NCBI GenBank assembly: GCA_902567945.1 | Contig: CACFOC010000002.1 | Location: 1 to 64,000 of the forward strand | Direction: 5' to 3' | DNA length: 64,000 nucleotides | Source: an uncultured Pelagibacteraceae bacterium | GTDB taxonomy: Bacteria > Pseudomonadota > Alphaproteobacteria > Pelagibacterales > Pelagibacteraceae | In this document: in pieces, positions 42,284 through 50,234 of the stretch | Layout: each line of letters starts with the position of its first letter | Numbering within the stretch: position 1 is the stretch's first letter | The notes under the pieces: model-generated | Database searches by the model: none | Seen by the model: the letters and a program-made list of their open reading frames with translations, nothing else | What the model was told of the DNA's origin: nothing | Translations under genes and position numbers: made by a program

Positions 42284-44716
42284 TTATGCTTTTAATAATT
42301 TGTTTTCTGGATCATAAGGACTCTCATCCAAAATTGTAGCGTCGTGCATTTTACCTAAAATATCAATTTTTAATTTTTGACCTGTTGTCGCAAGTTCAGG
42401 TTTAACCATCCCTAAAGCGATTGATTTATTTAACCTAAAGCCATAATCACCCCCTGTTGCTCTACCAACAACTTTGTTGTTTTGATAAATAGGGTTGTTT
42501 CCTAGAACATCTGCATCAGTTATATTATGTACTTCAAGTGTAACTAACTTGTTTTGAAAACCTTTTTCTCTCCATTTATTAAGAGCTTCTAGTCCTATAA
42601 AATTTCCTTTATTTGGGTGTACAAATCTGTCTAACCCAGACTCGTAAGGTGAATACTCAATGGATAATTCTGTTCCTACTAATTTATACGATTTTTCAAC
42701 TCTTAAACTGTTCATAGCTCTAATACCAAAGGGTTTTATACCTAGATCTTTTCCTGCTTCCATTAATTTATCAAATATATGATTTTGATATTCCATAGGA
42801 TGATGAAGTTCCCAACCTAACTCTCCTACAAAGTTTACTCTCATTGCATTAACTGGTGCATAACCCACATTAATTTGTTTTGAACTCAGCCATTTAAAAT
42901 TTCCGTTTGAAAAATCATCTTTTGAAACTCGTTGCATTAGTTCTCTTGCTTTAGGTCCAGAAACAACCAATACACCAATACTGTTTGTTAAATTTTCAAA
43001 CTGGACTGATCCATCTTTTGGCATCCATTTAAGTATCCAGTCATGATCTAATCTTTGAAAGGCACCTGCTGATACTAGATAAAAACTGTCTTCGGCTTCT
43101 CTCATAATAGTGAATTCTGAGTGAACACCCCCTTTTGTATTAAGTGCGTGACATAAATTTATTCTACCAATTTTTTTTGGAAGTTTATTTGCAACTAAAT
43201 AATCTAAAAATGTCTCTGCTTTTGGTCCTTTAATTCTGCATTTAGCAAATGCTGTCATATCTAAAAGACCAACATTCTCTTTCACGTTTTTGCATTCTTT
43301 TTCTACAGCTTTAAACCATTTTGATCTTCTGAATGACCAATCATCTTTTTGTTCCATTCCATCTACTGCAAAAAAATTTGCTCTCTCCCAACCAAATTTT
43401 TGACCAAATACGGCGCCAAGATTCTTTAATCTTTCATAACATGGTGCAGTTCTTAAAGGTCTTGCTGCAGATCTTTCTTCGTCAGGGTAGTGAATAATAA
43501 ATACATTTCGATAAGCTTCTTCGTTCTTTTCTTTTAAATATGACTTGGTTGCATAATCACCATATCTTCTTGGTTCAACGCCAAGCATGTCAATTGTTGG
43601 TTCACCATCTATAATCCATTCTGCTAGTTGCCAACCTGCTCCGCCCGCTGCTGTAATACCAAAGCTATGGCCTTCATTAATCCAAAAATTTTTCACTCCC
43701 CATGCAGGACCAACAATTGGATTTCCGTCTGGAGTATAACAGATTGCTCCGTTATAAACTTTTTTTACACCCACTTCTTTAAAGATTGGAACTCTATGGT
43801 AAGCACTTTCAATATGAGGTGTAAGTCTTTCTAAATCTTCTTGAAATAATTCATATTCTGAATCTTTTGATGGACCATCTACATAACAACATGGTGCACC
43901 ATCTTCATATGGTCCTAATATTAATCCACCTGCTTCTTCTCTCATATACCAACGATTGTCACTGTCTCTAAGCACTCCCATTTCTGGAAGACCTTCTTTT
44001 TTTCTTTTTTGTATTTCCGGATGTGGTTCAGTAACTATGTATTGATGTTCAACTGGTATTACTGGAATATCTAAACCAACCATTTTACCTGTTTGTCTAG
44101 CAAAATTTCCTGAACAAGAGACAACATGTTCGCATTCAATTGTTCCTTTATCAGTTTCAACAATCCATCCATTTTTTGTTTGTTTAATTCCTACGACAGT
44201 TGTGCTTCTATAAATTTCTGCTCCTTTGTTTCTAGCCCCTGTAGCTAAAGCTTGAGTTAAATCAGCTGGCTGAATATATCCATCTTCAGGATGTTGAATT
44301 GCTCCAATCAATCCCTCAGTGTTGCACAGTGGCCAAATTTCTTTTACTTGTTCTGGCTTTAAAAATTTTACATTAACACCGATTGTTTGTGCTACTCCTG
44401 CATATTGATGATATTCATCCATTCTATCTTTTGTGCTTGCTAACCTTATATTTGACACAACGCTGAAACCTACATTCTTCCCAGTTTCTTTTTCTAATGT
44501 TTTGTAAAGATTGACTGCATACTTATGAAGTTGGCCCACTGAATAGCTCATATTAAAAAGGGGTAATAAGCCTGCTGCATGCCAAGTCGATCCAGAAGTT
44601 AGTTCTTTTCTTTCAACTAAAACAACATCTGACCATCCTTTTTTTGCTAAATGGTAAAGCATACTTACTCCAACTACTCCACCACCTACTACGACAACTT
44701 TAGCTTTTGATTTCAT
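42284..44716 (-). CDS. Dimethylglycine/sarcosine dehydrogenase-like FAD enzyme with GcvT domain
   Basis: About 810 residues from ATG 44716; an extra 15 codons upstream are unlikely to be translated. The N-terminal DAO-type FAD domain starts VVVVGGGVVGVSMLYHLAKKGW with ERKELTSGSTWHAAGLL (covalent-flavin type His region). The C-terminal half (from about 430) is a GcvT-like folate-binding domain (FLDYLVANKLPKKIGRINLCHALN to NKGNFIGLEALNKW). It oxidatively removes a methyl group from dimethylglycine or sarcosine, forming methylene-tetrahydrofolate and passing electrons to ETF. The exact substrate (DMG or sarcosine) cannot be told. It heads the etfB-etfA-etfD operon, which makes the electron route plain. 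Confidence 0.88.
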   Translation of the reverse strand: MKSKAKVVVVGGGVVGVSMLYHLAKKGWSDVVLVERKELTSGSTWHAAGLLPLFNMSYSVGQLHKYAVNLYKTLEKETGKNVGFSVVSNIRLASTKDRMDEYHQYAGVAQTIGVNVKFLKPEQVKEIWPLCNTEGLIGAIQHPEDGYIQPADLTQALATGARNKGAEIYRSTTVVGIKQTKNGWIVETDKGTIECEHVVSCSGNFARQTGKMVGLDIPVIPVEHQYIVTEPHPEIQKRKKEGLPEMGVLRDSDNRWYMREEAGGLILGPYEDGAPCCYVDGPSKDSEYELFQEDLERLTPHIESAYHRVPIFKEVGVKKVYNGAICYTPDGNPIVGPAWGVKNFWINEGHSFGITAAGGAGWQLAEWIIDGEPTIDMLGVEPRRYGDYATKSYLKEKNEEAYRNVFIIHYPDEERSAARPLRTAPCYERLKNLGAVFGQKFGWERANFFAVDGMEQKDDWSFRRSKWFKAVEKECKNVKENVGLLDMTAFAKCRIKGPKAETFLDYLVANKLPKKIGRINLCHALNTKGGVHSEFTIMREAEDSFYLVSAGAFQRLDHDWILKWMPKDGSVQFENLTNSIGVLVVSGPKARELMQRVSKDDFSNGNFKWLSSKQINVGYAPVNAMRVNFVGELGWELHHPMEYQNHIFDKLMEAGKDLGIKPFGIRAMNSLRVEKSYKLVGTELSIEYSPYESGLDRFVHPNKGNFIGLEALNKWREKGFQNKLVTLEVHNITDADVLGNNPIYQNNKVVGRATGGDYGFRLNKSIALGMVKPELATTGQKLKIDILGKMHDATILDESPYDPENKLLKA

Positions 44717-44772
44717 AAATAAATAAGGTAAATTTCTAAATATAACCATAAGATAGGTCAAGTTAGATTTAA

Positions 44773-45015
44773 ATGATTAAAAAAATTATACTTTTATTGG
44801 CAATTGTAGGACCTTTTGGTCTCTATTTTTTCTATTCTTGGCTTAAAAAACTTCAAAATAAAAAAATTCCAATAGCAAAATTATCCATAACTAGCTTAAT
44901 TCTACTCGTTATAGCGCTTGGTTTTTTAAGATTTTATGGAGGTTTTGATCCTAATACTAAATATTCACCTGCAAAATATGAAGATGGAGAATTAAAACCA
45001 GCTGAAAATAAATAA
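44773..45015 (+). CDS. DUF6111 family small membrane protein
   Basis: Encodes 80 residues with two helices (about 4-24 and 38-56). The pattern MIKKIILLLAIVGPFGLYFFY with a conserved Pro-Phe and the closing DPNTKYSPAKYEDGELKPAE matches the short alphaproteobacterial DUF6111 group as I recall it. Function unknown. It is divergent from the dehydrogenase gene (56-bp gap) and shares a base with the next gene. Confidence 0.65.
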   Translation: MIKKIILLLAIVGPFGLYFFYSWLKKLQNKKIPIAKLSITSLILLVIALGFLRFYGGFDPNTKYSPAKYEDGELKPAENK

Positions 45016-45476
45016 TGAAAATATTAATTAAATTATTAGTTATTTTTTTTCTTTTTATAAAAATTTCTTATGCCGATCTTGTTAAACCAAATCCAAATCT
45101 TGGACCTTTTGATGTGCTTATGATTCAATTAAACTCACTAAAAAATAACGATAAACCGTTTAAAGATGCTGGTATTGAACAAACATGGGAATTTGCGCAC
45201 CCTAACAACAAAGTAGTGACAGGTCCTTTAAATAAATTTAAACAAATGATCTATAGTGAAAAATATAAAATATTAATAAGTCATGAAAATAGTGAAATAA
45301 CAATATTAGAAGAGACTAAAGATATGTCTGTATATAAAGTTACCGTCTTAACAAAAAATAAAAAAAAGTACTACTATATATGGCAGGTAGAAAGAGTTTT
45401 AATAGAAGGAGATTTAAAAAATTGTTGGATGACAACGAGAGTATCAAATCCAAAATATGTAGGGGAAATTATATGA
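45015..45476 (+). CDS. Exported DUF4864-like protein
   Basis: Encodes 153 residues with signal peptide MKILIKLLVIFFLFIKISYA. The mature part has PFDVLMIQLNSLKNNDKPFKDAGIEQTWEFAHPNNK and TGPLNKFKQMIYSEKYKILISH, then CWMTTRVSNPK, which I recall from plant and cyanobacterial proteins of the DUF4864 group. It is probably NTF2-like in fold; function unknown. It overlaps DUF6111 by 1 bp and the small Cys protein by 4 bp. Confidence 0.62.
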   Translation: MKILIKLLVIFFLFIKISYADLVKPNPNLGPFDVLMIQLNSLKNNDKPFKDAGIEQTWEFAHPNNKVVTGPLNKFKQMIYSEKYKILISHENSEITILEETKDMSVYKVTVLTKNKKKYYYIWQVERVLIEGDLKNCWMTTRVSNPKYVGEII

Positions 45477-45604
45477 CCGAAGAATTAGATAATATTTGTG
45501 AAGAGTGTAAAAAAGAAGACGAAAGTGTTTCTCAAAATTTAATTAAACATGGATATAAAATTTGTAATTCTTGTTATACTTCAAAAACAATTTTTCCAAT
45601 TTAA
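45473..45604 (+). CDS. Small CxxC...CxxC zinc-ribbon-like protein, 43 residues
   Basis: Starts at ATG 45473, overlapping the DUF4864-like stop (ATGA), with AGGGGAA just before. The peptide has CEEC near residue 9-12 and CNSC near 31-34, the spacing of a four-cysteine zinc ribbon. The frame is open from 45380 but that part is shadowed by the upstream gene. It is convergent with the Yip1 gene; stop codons overlap. Function unknown. Confidence 0.6.
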   Translation: MTEELDNICEECKKEDESVSQNLIKHGYKICNSCYTSKTIFPI

Positions 45605-46122
45605 GCTGGACCAAAAATTCTTAGTAACATTATCAAAACTATGGCTTGTACTAAAAATCCTATAACAACAACTCCGATTGCTCTCCAGGTACTTTCGTAA
45701 TCCAAAGCTTGTCTTACAGCTATAACCATTGCGATAAACATCCAAATCCCAGCTCCAATAAAAGTTATACTCATTATTTCTGGTGTAAAACCAAAAACTC
45801 TGATCAGTCCTGGTGCACTAGAAAAACCTATTGTTCTTAATAGTTCGCCATGATCAGATTTAGTTGTTGGTTCAGGAAAAAGTTTTGCACCAATAAAATA
45901 AATTAAATAAGCCCATATGTACCAACTTACCAGCGAAAGGACTGGAGCCATTAAAAAATTGGAAGCACCTAAAGATAACGCCCCAACTCCAGCGGCCAAA
46001 CTTGATAAAATTACTACTAATGCTGCCTGAAATGTTGCAGATTTATCTGCTTCAACTTCTTCATAGAGACTTACATCCAATTTACATGCTCTTATAATTC
46101 TGTTTACAAATACTGAATTCAT
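45601..46122 (-). CDS. Yip1-family membrane protein
   Basis: Encodes 173 residues with about five helices; the FQAALVVILSSLAAGVGALSLG and LVSWYIWAYLIYFIGAKLF regions and the TIGFSSAPGLIRVF motif match Yip1-domain proteins in marine bacteria. Role unknown. It is convergent with the small Cys protein and divergent from marC over a 48-bp gap. Confidence 0.75.
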   Translation of the reverse strand: MNSVFVNRIIRACKLDVSLYEEVEADKSATFQAALVVILSSLAAGVGALSLGASNFLMAPVLSLVSWYIWAYLIYFIGAKLFPEPTTKSDHGELLRTIGFSSAPGLIRVFGFTPEIMSITFIGAGIWMFIAMVIAVRQALDYESTWRAIGVVVIGFLVQAIVLIMLLRIFGPA

Positions 46123-46170
46123 TTTTTCTCTATATCATATTATTGCCACGAAGATATACGAAATAAAGAC

Positions 46171-46797
46171 ATGCTAAAAACTTTTATAAATTCTTTCGTA
46201 TTATTTTTTATTACAATAGACACTATAGGAAATTTACCGTTCTTTTTAAGTCTAACTGAGGATGCAAAATTCAAAAAAAGAACTCAAATAGCAATAAAGA
46301 GCACAATAATAGCTTTCTTTATATTAATTGCTTTTGCTTATATCGGTAGATATTTGTTAGAAGCCTTAGGTGTTACCTTAGACTCTTTAAAAATTGCCGG
46401 AGGAATTATTCTGATGTTTATAGCAATTGATATCCTTTTTGAAAAAAGAAAAATTAGGAGAGAAAAAAAAGTAGAGGAAGCGCTAGATGAAAAAAATTAT
46501 GATGAAATTGTAGTTTTCCCAATTGCTATACCTTTTATTGCTGGCCCAGCTACATTAGCTACAATAATTCTTTTAATAGGAAACTACGCAAATTTTCCTG
46601 AATCTCATATAACTGTTGTTTTGGCATTAATTGCAGCTTTAATTGTCAGTTTGTTATTAATGATAGGTGGTAGTTATATTGTAAAGTTTTTACCTAAACA
46701 ATTTTTGCATACTACTGCTAGAGTAATGGCTTTCATACTTGCCGCGCTCGCAACGCAATTTGTTATTGATGGTATCAAAGCTAGCTTTAGTATTTAA
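46171..46797 (+). CDS. MarC-family membrane protein
   Basis: Encodes 208 residues with six helices. The family motifs TIDTIGNLPFFLSLT in helix 1 and AIPFIAGPATLATIILL in the middle are clear. MarC proteins were once linked to multiple antibiotic resistance but their function is not known; an ion or small solute role is likely. It is convergent with the GcvT-family gene and ends one base before it. Confidence 0.88.
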   Translation: MLKTFINSFVLFFITIDTIGNLPFFLSLTEDAKFKKRTQIAIKSTIIAFFILIAFAYIGRYLLEALGVTLDSLKIAGGIILMFIAIDILFEKRKIRREKKVEEALDEKNYDEIVVFPIAIPFIAGPATLATIILLIGNYANFPESHITVVLALIAALIVSLLLMIGGSYIVKFLPKQFLHTTARVMAFILAALATQFVIDGIKASFSI

Positions 46798-48222
46798 CTA
46801 TTTATTTAAAGTAGCCAACACCTCAGCTTCACGAGTATTTGCATTGAATGACTGAGTAAAAGGTATAGGTACAACTACCGCATCAACTGGTTTATTGGAG
46901 TATTTTTTTGGTAAATGAACTTTGTATTTTTTACCAAAATTTCCGATTGGAAACCCTTTAGGACTTTTGTGCCCTTCATATGGAACATATCCCATTGCAA
47001 TGTTTTTTTTCTTTTCTGGGTGATACCAAGGAGATGTAATATAACCTATTGGTTTTCCTCCTTTTACATCTGAAATTAGCCAAAAGTCTGGAGCATATTC
47101 TTCTATTGGTTTTCCTCCTAGTTCCATACCTACGAGTTGAAGTTTGTAAGGTTTTTTTCCTTGTTGAATTTCTTCTTTCATTTTTTCTAAAGCTTCTTTT
47201 CCCACATAGTCTGTTTTTTTATTCCATTCACCTTTGCCAGACAAAGAAACTTGATAACCCAAGTTACACTGAAAAGGATTATGTTCATTATCCATATCTT
47301 GACCCCAAGACAAAATTCCTGCTTGGATTCTTCTATGGTGAGCAGGAGCAATAACCATTAGCTTATGTTTCTTTCCAGCTTTAAGAACAGCATTCCACAT
47401 ATCCTCTGCGTATAAAGTGGCATCACGAAGATAAATTTCATATCCAGCTTCACCAGAAAATCCTGATTGAGAAATCACACAGCTTCTACCTCCTACTTTG
47501 GCTTCCGCCAGACCATAAAAAGGCATGTTATCTAAATCAACTTGATCTCCAATTAAATCATTTAATAGTGCTTTTGATTTAGGGCCTTGTATTTGTACTG
47601 GACATGCATCTATTTCATCTATTTCTACATTGAATTTTTTATCAGCATTAACACCTTGTAAGTACATTCCAATATCAGAATCTGACAAACTAAACCAAAA
47701 CTCATCATCAGCCACTCTTAATAAAACTGGATCGTTTAATACGCCACCTTTATTATTACAAAGAATAACGTAACGACCTCTCATTGTTGAAATTTTAGTT
47801 GCATCGCGTGTTATTACATAATCTGTAAATTTTTCTGCGTCTGGTCCTTTCACGCGAATTTGTCTCTCTACAGCTACATTCCACATTGTTACGTGATTTT
47901 TAATTGCTGCATATTCAACCATAGCTCCACCTTTTTCAGGTTTTACATAACCTCGTGGATGATATACACGATTATAAACTGTAGCTCGCCAGCAGCCGGC
48001 TTTCATTGATAAATGCCAGTAGGGAGATTTTCTTACTCTTGTTGAAATTAACAATTCTACTTTTGTTGGTCCGCTTTGTCTTAAGTTGTACGGCACGTGT
48101 CGATCTGACTGATCAACAGATGTAACGTGTCTAACTTTATCGTAATTAACCTTTTCAGGTTTAAATGAAACTGATTTATGTTTTTTAACTTTATTTTTTT
48201 TAGATTTTTTCTTTTTAGGCAT
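46798..48222 (-). CDS. GcvT-family tetrahydrofolate-dependent methyltransferase/demethylase
   Basis: Encodes 474 residues. A 16-residue Lys-rich start (PKKKKSKKNKVKKHK) is unusual. The GcvT fold follows: VEYAAIKNHVTMWNVAVERQI (with MWNV for the usual active-site D-L-S), GRYVILCNNKGGVLNDPVLLRV, VQIQGPKSKALLNDLIGD and GFSGEAGYEIYL. The family includes GcvT, DmdA (DMSP demethylase) and LigM (vanillate demethylase). It closely precedes a MetF-like protein in one operon, the same pairing as LigM with MetF, so it probably moves a methyl group from an O-, N- or S-methylated compound to folate. DmdA is much shorter (about 370 residues), so I do not call it that. Confidence 0.72.
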   Translation of the reverse strand: MPKKKKSKKNKVKKHKSVSFKPEKVNYDKVRHVTSVDQSDRHVPYNLRQSGPTKVELLISTRVRKSPYWHLSMKAGCWRATVYNRVYHPRGYVKPEKGGAMVEYAAIKNHVTMWNVAVERQIRVKGPDAEKFTDYVITRDATKISTMRGRYVILCNNKGGVLNDPVLLRVADDEFWFSLSDSDIGMYLQGVNADKKFNVEIDEIDACPVQIQGPKSKALLNDLIGDQVDLDNMPFYGLAEAKVGGRSCVISQSGFSGEAGYEIYLRDATLYAEDMWNAVLKAGKKHKLMVIAPAHHRRIQAGILSWGQDMDNEHNPFQCNLGYQVSLSGKGEWNKKTDYVGKEALEKMKEEIQQGKKPYKLQLVGMELGGKPIEEYAPDFWLISDVKGGKPIGYITSPWYHPEKKKNIAMGYVPYEGHKSPKGFPIGNFGKKYKVHLPKKYSNKPVDAVVVPIPFTQSFNANTREAEVLATLNK

Positions 48223-48943
48223 AATTATTCTCCATCAACCATTTGTTTGTTTCTTTAAGACCACCAAAAGTATAAATATGAAAATTATTTGTTGAGGATT
48301 TAAGTTTTTCAATTATATCACTTGGGTCTTTTGGTTTTAATAAATCTACAGCCTTAGTTACATTAGATTTAAGAAAATTAATTGAATTTTTTGCCCCAAC
48401 AATATTTGCAAACTTTAATAAACTACTTATTTTTAGAGGCCCAGTAATTCCTACATGAACTGGTAAAGTTTGCTTAGAAATATATTTAGCTATTGGATTA
48501 ACATCTAATAACCATTGTGTAACTATATAGTCAGCGTAAGGTTTTTTATCGATCATAGCTTTTTCTAAATCTGGATCGGATATATCAGGGGACCCATCTG
48601 GATGTCCAGCGATTCCTATCTTCCAACCCTCAAATAATCCCGTCTCTAATAATTGTAAAGAACAGTGAAAATCTCCAATGGGTTGCGCGCTCCCCCCTAT
48701 TACTAGAGCTTGTTTTACTCCCCCATCCTTACATCTACTTACATAATCTTTTAATTCAGCTTGATTTTTTAAAGAACGAGCAGGAAAATGAGGTACTGGA
48801 TTAAAGCCAGATTTAACAAGTTCAGTGGCTTTAGTTGCCACCTCTCTGTAATCATTACCCGGAAGCATAGTAATATAAACATCTTTAATTTTAGGTAATT
48901 CTGAAAGATCAGTCTTCATGGTAATTTCTATAGAAAAATTCAT
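48215..48943 (-). CDS. MetF/MTHFR-like folate enzyme
   Basis: About 242 residues from ATG 48943; a TTG at 48949 is also open but the family start NFSIEITMK argues for 48943. The TIM-barrel of MTHFR is suggested by VYITMLPGNDYREVATKATEL, NPVPHFPARSLKNQAELKDYV, ALVIGGSAQPIGDF and QWLLDVNPIAKYISKQTLPVHVGI. It is shorter than E. coli MetF (about 296) and lacks the C-terminal part. It overlaps the GcvT-family gene by 8 bp and probably oxidises or reduces methyl-THF produced by it. A GC-rich hairpin element precedes it. Confidence 0.72.
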   Translation of the reverse strand: MNFSIEITMKTDLSELPKIKDVYITMLPGNDYREVATKATELVKSGFNPVPHFPARSLKNQAELKDYVSRCKDGGVKQALVIGGSAQPIGDFHCSLQLLETGLFEGWKIGIAGHPDGSPDISDPDLEKAMIDKKPYADYIVTQWLLDVNPIAKYISKQTLPVHVGITGPLKISSLLKFANIVGAKNSINFLKSNVTKAVDLLKPKDPSDIIEKLKSSTNNFHIYTFGGLKETNKWLMENNYA

Positions 48944-48949
48944 AATCAA

Positions 48950-48990
48950 CGGGATATACCAGCGGTCCCTGGGGACTGTCCAGTAATTTC
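48950..48990 (-). promoter_or_regulatory. GC-rich palindromic leader element before the MetF-like gene
   Basis: Between the two divergent starts the sequence turns GC-rich and holds overlapping inverted repeats: GTCCC/GGGAC around CTG-type loop (48964-48977), GGAC/GTCC with one-base gap, and CCAG/CTGG across them. On the minus strand it ends 7-20 bases before the start codon, so a pseudoknot or hairpin could cover the ribosome site. It could be a small RNA switch for a one-carbon ligand, or an operator for the divergent Rieske gene. I cannot assign it to a known riboswitch class. Confidence 0.4.
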
Positions 48991-49036
48991 ATTTGAAATC
49001 TATTGCCTATTTATACGGAAATGCTAGGATTTTTCT

Positions 49037-50233
49037 ATGACTGAGAAGCTTAATGGAAAAAGAAATATCTATGATATCGTAAAAAAAGAAAAATTAGATG
49101 TTGTTAATGAACCAATAGAAAAAGCCCACGGTCTTCCTAACGAATGCTACAATAATATTGAATATAGTAAAATAGAAAGGAAAAAACTCTTCGAAGATAA
49201 ATGGGTTGTAATAGGTGTTGCTAGTTCAATACCCAAGCCTGGAGATGCAAAACCTTTCGATTTACTAGGAATACCTTTAATTTTATTAAGAAATAAAAAA
49301 AATCAAATCAAAGTCTATCATAATGTTTGCAGTCATAGAGGATATAAAATTTTACAAAAAAAATGCTCTATAAAAAACGTAATAAGATGTCCTTACCATT
49401 CCTGGTCTTATAATTTAGATGGCAGACTTGTAACCACTCCTCATTTGGGAGGAATGGATAAGCACGAATCTAAGAATTTTGATAAGTCTTCAAGTAATCT
49501 TAAAGAAGTTCGTTCCTATGTTTGGTTAGATATGATTATCGTAAACATTTCTAATAATGAAGTATCGTTTGATGAATATATTAAACCATTAAAAGATCGA
49601 TGGTCTAAGTTTTGGCCAGAAAAAGATCAAAAACTAATTAAACACTCAAATGACTTTGGTTATTTTAATTTAAAAGCAAAGTGTAATTGGAAATTTGCTA
49701 TTGAAAATTATTGTGAAAGTTATCATTTACCCTGGGTTCATCCAGGTTTAAATAGTTATTCTAAAATTAGTGATCATTATCATATACAAGGTTTGCCAAA
49801 TAGATTCGCTGGGCAAGGCACTATCGTTTACAATCCTAGGCTAAAAGGAAAAAATAAATTTCCATGTTTTCCTAATTGGCCAAAAAGTAAAATAAATATA
49901 GCTGAATATGTTGCTCTTTTTCCTAATGTGATGATGGGCATTCACAAAGATCATTACTACGCATATTGGCTAGAGCCAGTAAATCATGAATTTACTATAG
50001 AACACATGGAAATTTATTATGTAGGTAATGAAGCTGCAAATTCAAAAAAATTTAAAAGCTTGAGAAAACAAAATTTAAAACTCTGGCATAGTGTTCAATT
50101 AGAAGATGTTCATATTATAGAAGGCATGCAAGAGGGAAGAAATTCTCCTTCGTATAATGGTGGAAACTTCTCACCAGTTATGGACAATCCTACTCACCAT
50201 TTTCATAAATGGGTAGCTACAAATTTGGTTTAA
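49037..50233 (+). CDS. Rieske non-heme iron oxygenase, alpha subunit
   Basis: Encodes 398 residues. The Rieske [2Fe-2S] ligands are Cys98, His100 (CSHRGYKI), Cys118 and His121 (CPYHSW). The catalytic iron triad is His230, His235 (NYCESYHLPWVHP) and Asp357 (QLEDVHIIEGMQ). It resembles choline monooxygenase and glycine-betaine (GbcA) or stachydrine demethylating oxygenases, which remove N-methyl groups as formaldehyde. A reductase partner is not visible next to it. It starts an operon with DddP-like, 2OG-oxygenase-like and aldolase genes; formaldehyde handling by the GFA protein downstream fits a demethylase role. Confidence 0.85.
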   Translation: MTEKLNGKRNIYDIVKKEKLDVVNEPIEKAHGLPNECYNNIEYSKIERKKLFEDKWVVIGVASSIPKPGDAKPFDLLGIPLILLRNKKNQIKVYHNVCSHRGYKILQKKCSIKNVIRCPYHSWSYNLDGRLVTTPHLGGMDKHESKNFDKSSSNLKEVRSYVWLDMIIVNISNNEVSFDEYIKPLKDRWSKFWPEKDQKLIKHSNDFGYFNLKAKCNWKFAIENYCESYHLPWVHPGLNSYSKISDHYHIQGLPNRFAGQGTIVYNPRLKGKNKFPCFPNWPKSKINIAEYVALFPNVMMGIHKDHYYAYWLEPVNHEFTIEHMEIYYVGNEAANSKKFKSLRKQNLKLWHSVQLEDVHIIEGMQEGRNSPSYNGGNFSPVMDNPTHHFHKWVATNLV

Positions 50234-50234
50234 T

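Noticed and set aside
46798-48222. Calling the GcvT-family gene dmdA
   Set aside because: It is over 100 residues longer than DmdA and resembles the demethylase group as a whole, not DmdA in particular.
48950-49036. Glycine riboswitch in the divergent gap
   Set aside because: The GGAGAG...GCCGAAGG-type aptamer core of glycine riboswitches is absent.
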